From Ligustrum vulgare (Eukaryota; Streptophyta; Magnoliopsida; Lamiales; Oleaceae): a DNA stretch of 64,000 nt. Positions 57,969-64,000 of this stretch are shown one piece after another (position 1 is the stretch's first letter; every line of letters starts with the position of its first letter). The notes under the pieces were generated by a model. It was not told the DNA's origin. It was given only the letters and a program-made list of their open reading frames with translations, and ran no database searches. A program made the translations under genes and the position numbers. The DNA lies in assembly GCA_963555705.1 (NCBI GenBank), contig OY743170.1:15228596-15292595 (forward strand). The letters are read 5' to 3'.

Positions 57969-59360
57969 TTGTATATAGAAAGGTCTCCAATAAAACCTCA
58001 ATATACATCTACTGAAGAATTCGAATCTATAGTCAAATATGTGGAGGAGAACAATAACTCCTCTATTGATTCTGAGTCTATAGAAGAGGAATTCCCATCT
58101 TTGGAACTGAGAACAAAACTTCGCCATGATCCAAACCCGAGGCCTCCGTGCAAGACGAGTGGTTTCTCGAGGTAGAGCTTCTTCTTATTCTTCTTCTTCT
58201 ACTACTAGGGTAGTGGTAGAGGTAGGGGCAAGGAAAAAGTAGTGGAATCAAGTGATTTGGGCGATAATGAATTTGAATTAACCACTTTTCCAAAAACTTT
58301 TGTTTTAAGTGCAAAGAGTCAATCTTGATTCTTGGCACTTAAGAAATTATCAATTGTGCTAGGAAGAGTATTAAAAATTTCTTTCATTCGTTCATTTCAT
58401 TCCGAGTATTTATCATATTTTGAACACTTTAATCAGTTTAAATTTTTGGAGAAAGGAAGAAGGTGTGTGATAGGTTAATTCGGATGTTTTATGCAAATGC
58501 TAAGGTGAAAATAGGGTGTGATGAAGAAATCGAGAGTGAGCGAGTGGCTCGAGGTGATGGAGTTTTTAAAACAATGGTGAAGGGGAAGGCCTTTTGGGTA
58601 AGTCCTTCAAATATTTGAGAGATTTTTGAGATGCACGAGGATGGGGAGACTTATGATCCTACATTTGAGAGAGTAGGTGCATGTAAGTTTATTTTTTTAT
58701 AATCCTACACTTATGGATGTTTCCGATCACGCACCACTTTTACCATTTTAGAGGAGGTTTCTACACCTCATGTTCACACATTTGATTAAACCTCAATGCT
58801 ACAAGCATTCAACACTGCAGGCTGAGAACAAGTTGATTTATTGGACCTTATTTTAGAAGGGTTGAAGCAGAATGCGGGTACCCTTAGTAGTAGGTTGTTA
58901 TATAGACGGGTGGTGATGGCAATCTTGTGCCATGAGGGAGTTAGTTTTGATGGGGAGTTCTCGCATCCGGTTAATTCGATCTAAATATTTGAGCCAGCTA
59001 CTTTGGCCAAGATGGGTTACATAGAGTCACGTCCCCGGGTATAGGTACCAAAACCCATGGCAGGTGAAAATCTCATGGAGTTGGAGGTGCGGCCGAGGGT
59101 TAGGGTGCACATTTGGAGGGCAAGGGTATACATTCCAAGGCCAGTTGAGCTAGGGAGGATGTTAAGGCTCAGACTATACCATCCCAGGTACCAAACTGGG
59201 CTTTGTTTATGTAGGACTTGAGGAGGGCATGAATGACTATTCCACAATTGCTCCAACATTTGACTGATCGAGTTGGTACGATTGAACAACGCTTAGCACT
59301 CAAGACTCGTGCTCCTGAGACTACTGACACTCCTATGGATCTCGTGGATCCTGAGGCCTA
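57969..59360 (+). pseudogene. Putative plant transposon-protein-domain gene, broken
   Basis: Pieces in several frames resemble the protein known only as a 'putative plant transposon protein' domain of retroelements: an acidic start (58020-58100), RMFYANAKVKIG with VFKTMVKGKAFWVSPSNI (58475-58615), LYRRVVMAILCHEGVSF (58890-58960), ATLAKMGYIESRPRV (59000-59040), and a tail with IEQRLALKTRAPE ending TAG near 59360. Stops and shifts separate them. Function of the family is not established. Confidence 0.55.
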
Positions 59361-59611
59361 GTTTACTTCCCACTCCATTTTCTACGTATTCCACAGGTTA
59401 CTTATACTTTTAGAAATGTAAAACAATACTCTTGATCTTCCATGTTTCTAAAATGCAAGTTATGAATATATGTTATTTATTTCTATTGTCGTTTATGCAT
59501 ATCAAAATAAATAATTGTAAGCATACATCAATAGGTTGGAACGAAATGTCAACTTATATGTACATCATGGTATCTACAGAATCTGCAAAACCAAAGCTCT
59601 GATACCAACAC

Positions 59612-60488
59612 TTGTGGGGCATGAATTTTATATAAAATTTTTAATTTTTTTATATATTACACAAATATGTAGCAGAAGCTAATATGGAGTCATGCGTATA
59701 ATATAAGAACTTTAGTTTTTGAAACTTAACATTCGATGTATCGATACATTTATTTGGAATAAGAAATCTTGAAATCAACATATAACTTCTGAGCGAGATA
59801 TGAAATTCCTTACTGCATGTATCGACACCTAGTAATATCGATACATGTGATTTTTCCTTCATAAGTAAATGACTGTATTCCATTTTCTGTTTACTCATGT
59901 GTTATAAATGTTATCAAATAGTTAAATGAAAGTAATATCGTTTAGTTATATAAGGTCATGCCACCACTTCGTATATCGTATAAGTCTTAAATATTTACAG
60001 TGTTAGTTTATGGAAAATGAATAATAAAGAACTGAAGTATCACATAATTGAATCAGAGTTATTTTATATTTAACATATTAGATTTCTGAACCTTAAAATT
60101 TACATTTTCTGCTACATGTATCGACACATGAAGAACAGTACTTAATACCCGAATTCTTAAAATTGGAGCCAAAGTTCGTTAAACATAAATATTCATATGT
60201 ATCAATACATGAAAGAAAAATAGTATATTTTAACATATAATATATATATTTGACTTCACGTACTTGTTATTTATTCATAAAACTAAACGTATGGAATTTC
60301 ACATTAACAAAACTAATCCCATACCACAAAAACATTATTCAAAACATACTACATATTAATAAAAGTGTACTTGTCAGTATACAAAAGTTCAAAGGTACGT
60401 GCATCGTAAAACTCCGTTTTATCCTTTGTGTACTCATAATGATAAAGTATGAGATGCTCAGGAGGATAAATACATATTTTTGTCTCCA

Positions 60489-60563
<75 letters not shown>

Positions 60564-61691
60564 GATCCATCCTCTGACAGCTTCAAACTACTTGAAGTAG
60601 CTTCAAACATTGTTTGTCTAACATCTATAAATTTAAAACATGAATACATTGTATTCAGCTGGTAATAAGTTTTTTTTTTTTTTTAAACAATGGCTTCAAT
60701 AGGACCCATATTACAAGTCAAATGTTATCCCAGGCATGCAATATAACAAGCGGGGTAAGCTCAGTTTCAAGCGTGGTACTTCACACGTATTTCAAGTAGG
60801 GAAGATTCCATGTAATCCAAGCTAACCATGACATGAAACGTATATCAAAACAAGCGTCGTTGAGCGTATATCAAGCAGGATAACATAATGATTGTAATAA
60901 TGCAATAAAATTCTTAACAAGACATGAACAAATTATGAAACATCAAGGTAATTGCATGAAGTAGCATTTAAGACCATTTACTCAAGGTGCATTATTACTT
61001 ACTTTGATTGAGACATGAAAAATAAAAAGAAAAATCAAAAATCAAACTTCAGCCTTCTAAAAATAGGTTAATGTATTGATACATGCTCAGATTTTTCTTC
61101 TTCATGTATCGATACATGAAGATTTGTTTCTGCAATTGATCTTTGATTCTTTAAATCCTATAGTTTTCTTCGTTTTAATAACACAAGATGATTACTAAAC
61201 ATTATAAAACATATTAAGATCAACCATAACATGCCCTATATCAAACTGAAGATCAAAAAGCATAATTACCTTTCAAAAAAACTTGAAGTCGAGCTTGATC
61301 TTGCGTCTGTGACTGTGTGTTTAACTTGTGTTTGTACCACTGTGGTTCAAGAGGGAAACATGCCCTTTTATAGCACAACTTCAGCCCTCAAGATCATATT
61401 TTTCCAATCAAAAAAAAAAATTCTAGGCTAATCATTCCCTAAACAAGGTTGAGGGATTCATAAAAGCTATAAGCAGGTGGTGTCTACCTACATGGAAATG
61501 ACATCTTCATGTGTGATAGGTGTCCTAAGTCAATTTGGATGAAATTAAACAAATTTCAGCTTTCCACGTGTAAACCCTAGCTAAATTCGTCTACCTGTAT
61601 CGATACATGTATGAACATGTATCGATACATGAGTTAGGATTTTTATGAAAATTGGATTTGTTAAAAATCGAAAAAAATTGTGGATCGTTAC
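59612..61691 (-). mobile_element. LTR or solo LTR of another retroelement, minus strand
   Basis: The minus strand begins TGTAACGATCCACAAT (61691), a common plant LTR start. Just past its other end (59612), it shows TTGGTATCAGAGCTTTGG, an initiator tRNA-Met primer-binding site. That gives an LTR of about 2.1 kb with a remnant of its internal side. I found no second LTR. It contains the (AT)n tract and many ATGTATCGATACAT words. Confidence 0.5.
60489..60560. repeat. (AT)36 microsatellite
   Basis: This is an uninterrupted AT run of about 72 bp; the frames reading YIYIYI through it are not genes. Confidence 0.98.
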
Positions 61692-62916
61692 AGTAAGTGT
61701 GAGTATGTCTTTTAGTAATGCGTGTAATAGAATCCTGACGGTATATTGGTTAGATGCATGTGGTGTGAATGTGACCTTTGAAACGCGAGTTGAAATGTGA
61801 TTAAATATTTTTGAAATCCTTTATCTGAAAACTCTGGACGGGTGAAGTGTTAGACTGACACTTTGATCACTTCTATTAAATGGAGACTCATTATCCACTT
61901 AGGTTGAAAGAAGTGTTGTATTGATATAGGAGCATCCCATGGACTTAAGATATATTCTTGTTTGTTAGTTATACATGTGTAATGACCAATCTAGTGAGCA
62001 TAGGTGGTTGTGTGTGTTATATGTGATCTTGAGGTGTGAGCTACAACAATGGGATATGATGTTTGTATGACATCTTTTCATGAGGTCATTTATGCATTGT
62101 TTTGTGTCATCGCTGTGTTATATGTTCTTGTTAAATTACTGTAATTATATGCCTTCTACTTAGTTTTTTTTTTTTTTTAGATCCGGTGAGTAAATTGAGC
62201 AACTATGGTATGTGTTTTGAGTGCGAGACATGGGGTAATGTCTATGATTCCAAATTTATAAGTTACATTAATTGGTCAAGTATAAATATTGTATTGTTTG
62301 CTTGTAGGTTGATTGAGCATCAATGTGAAAATTTGTTGGGTTTTTTCTTACCCGATAAATATGGTTATGATATTAAAACGATTATTGAGATAAATGTATC
62401 GACACTTAAATGATAAGCTCAGCTCAATAATGACTTAAAGCTAATGGAAGCAACTTAATTGATAGTTTCTCGTTGCCACTCAGAAGGCCCACTATTATTG
62501 GACCTTCTTTGGGTAGTTGGCCCATTTAGGCTAGTTATTATATGTGTTGGACTTTAGTTGGGTGGCCCATCTAAGTAACTTTGTGCCCCGGGCTTTTGGT
62601 TGTTTAAGTAGCCTATTATGAAGACCTAACCATACCCTTTATATAACCTTGTCTTGACTACCATTTTCTTAGGCGTTTGAATTATAGTAGAGGGGAAAAG
62701 CAAGCTGGCTATTCTTGGAGTGTTCTTCCATTGTTGTTTCCTCTTTTTTACCTCCCTCTGTGATATTTTTTTCATCCAACTAATCCTTGTGTGGGTTAGT
62801 ATATATTGGAGCAACTAAGGAGTGTGGGGATTGAGTCAAGCTCGGTGTGTTTGTTGTTCATTTGGAAGTGGAATCGAGCTCGATTTTGGTGTATCGAAGA
62901 TCCAACATTTTCAACA

Positions 62917-63038
62917 GAAAGGAAAGAAATTGGATGTTTTCTTCTAGCTTTCATGAATCATCAGCCTATTCCCTTAACTTGAAACTTATCTCCACAAGAC
63001 ACCTCTTACTTGATCATGATGACGATGATAAACCTTAA
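62917..63038 (+). other. Open frame with coding-like tail next to the LTR element
   Basis: From the LTR border the plus strand reads RNWMFSSSFHESSAYSLN, then RHLLLDHDDDD and ends KP-TAA (63036-63038). Composition is protein-like and it could be the 3' exon of a gene disrupted by the LTR insertion at 56547-62916. I recognise no family and cannot connect it to 56236-56546. Confidence 0.25.
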
Positions 63039-63944
63039 CTAAATTTAAGTAATTGGTGGTGAGGATTTAAACTTCTTAAATTTGATTTCAATTCCGTGAG
63101 TGAAGGCCAGCTATAACTAAAAGGGTTTGAAAGAATTAAAACATACATTCAAAACAAAAATCGTGAGTTGAACAAGCTAGGAGCTTAATTCCTTCTTAAA
63201 CCCCAAGGATTTAATGTCTTTATACCTCTTTGATTGTATACAAAACCTTGTTCGTTGATAATGAGTCATTTTAGGGGATATGAGCAAAAAAAGCAACAAT
63301 ATTGCAAAAGAATTTAGAAATTTCGTGTTACATAGGCACAATTTAGGAGTTTTTCTTTTTTCATCCATGTTTGATTTTACAGGATTTATAACGTTCTATC
63401 TGCGTACTATTAAGCAATCTATATACCTTTTTACGAAAAATGAATTGATTAGGTGATTGTGATTGTGCTTCGATGGATTGTGTAATAAGAAAAAATTATT
63501 TATTGCATTGGATGTAGTTTGTCTACCCATATTGTTATTGTTATTGACGTAAATATCGATAGTTGTACACCAAAAGCAGACTCGTTGACCCCGAGATACG
63601 TAAATGAATGTTGTAATTTATTTTAACCCTAATGGGGGTCAATTAGGGTTAAATGGTTGAAGCTTATTGATTGTGACCACTCTATCGATATTAAAATAGA
63701 AATTGGATTGAATTGTTGTTTAGCGCTCAGGGTAAGAGTAAAAATCTATAATTGGGGTCCATTGACCATTGTTTCTGAAGAAAGATTTTATGTATATAGA
63801 TTGCTCATTGAATTTGATTCAACATGGAATAGACAAATGAAAATATTTGTCTTTTCTATGCAAATTTTCTTACCAAAATAGTGAGAAAATGTTTTTCAAG
63901 AAAATGACTTAATTTGTGCATGAGATGATTGTACCAAGAAAGTT
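63039..63944. other. No gene recognised
   Basis: AT-rich sequence with short frames only. The frame 63657-63881 shows no motif. Confidence 0.4.
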
Positions 63945-64000
63945 GTTTTCGCCACCAGCCTTTGAGGTACTTACGGCTCGGCCAACACAGCGAATTGTCC
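63945..64000. repeat. Start of a third SINE-like unit, cut by the window end
   Basis: CTTTGAGGTACTTACGG, then CCAACACAGCGAATTGTCC, is similar to 33990-34035 (CTTGGGGTGCTTACAGG, then TCAACACACGGATTGTCC). Confidence 0.6.

Larger units (their letters stand above)
56547..62916 (+). mobile_element. LTR retrotransposon with plant-specific retroelement protein
   Basis: LTRs 56547-57053 and 62334-62916 begin TGTTGGGTTTTTT and end TCCAACATTTTCAACA. The TSDs are GGAAG (56542-56546) and GAAAG (62917-62921). A primer-binding site TGGTATCAAAG follows at 57054. The LTRs are well diverged in the middle. No reverse transcriptase is visible, so it is non-autonomous. Confidence 0.85.

Noticed and set aside
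60250..60665. Frames of alternating Tyr-Ile on both strands
   Set aside because: These are the (AT)36 microsatellite.

Overview
The window is nuclear DNA of a flowering plant, probably a eudicot; I cannot name the species. The evidence is split genes with GT..AG introns, an AT-rich background, and plant-type hAT, Mutator (MULE), Tourist, Helitron, Ty3/gypsy and Ty1/copia elements, most with recognisable ends and several with intact target-site duplications (TSDs). There are no operons, CRISPR arrays or bacterial genes. Most of the sequence is layered mobile DNA; ordinary host gene sequence is sparse.

Host genes. At the left edge, on the minus strand, lies what looks like the 5' end of a GDP-L-galactose phosphorylase (VTC2/GGP) gene: exon 1 (758-878) and, upstream, a reading frame resembling the conserved leader uORF of that gene (1031-1129). 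A 3.1-kb hAT element sits just upstream of the uORF. The only complete gene is TRAPPC4/TRS23, a vesicle-tethering subunit, on the minus strand: three exons between 23730 and 20088, 141 codons. Its 3.1-kb second intron holds two MITEs.

Layout. 1202-4321: hAT with a broken transposase. 4577-12283: a hAT-type unit with near-identical 8-bp TSDs, filled by later insertions, notably a Pack-MULE (7195-12081) carrying a homoserine kinase pseudogene that is itself split by another transposon (8308-11606). 12427-19380: a long-TIR element containing a decayed gypsy element, which contains a FAR1-type MULE; a small hAT sits in the right TIR. 20.1-25.2 kb: TRAPPC4 and flanks. 25.2-28.5 kb: a Tourist MITE, hAT debris and AT-rich repeats. 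28.6-31.8 kb: a dimeric satellite of about 184/368 bp split by a Helitron-like element. 31829-35119: a second Pack-MULE with a GATA-factor-like exon, its right TIR split by a hAT element that carries tRNA-related SINE-like units. 35217-41964: a 6.7-kb Helitron on the minus strand carrying pieces of at least four recognised genes (NDUFB10, SnRK1 beta, RecQ helicase, ubiquitin-conjugating E2), a probable chromodomain piece and unnamed exon-like pieces. 43242-50126: a young Ty3/gypsy element with near-identical LTRs and a perfect TSD, but a broken pol. 50725-54410: a decayed copia. 55845-56227: a hAT MITE. 56547-62916: an LTR element with a plant-specific retroelement-type protein, an embedded reverse LTR and many copies of the palindrome ATGTATCGATACAT.

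The elements do not form a pathway. The biological interest is transposon capture of host exons (two Pack-MULEs and one Helitron), and a hAT sitting in the putative regulatory leader of a vitamin C biosynthesis gene. All homology calls come from reading the translations by eye; no database search was run.
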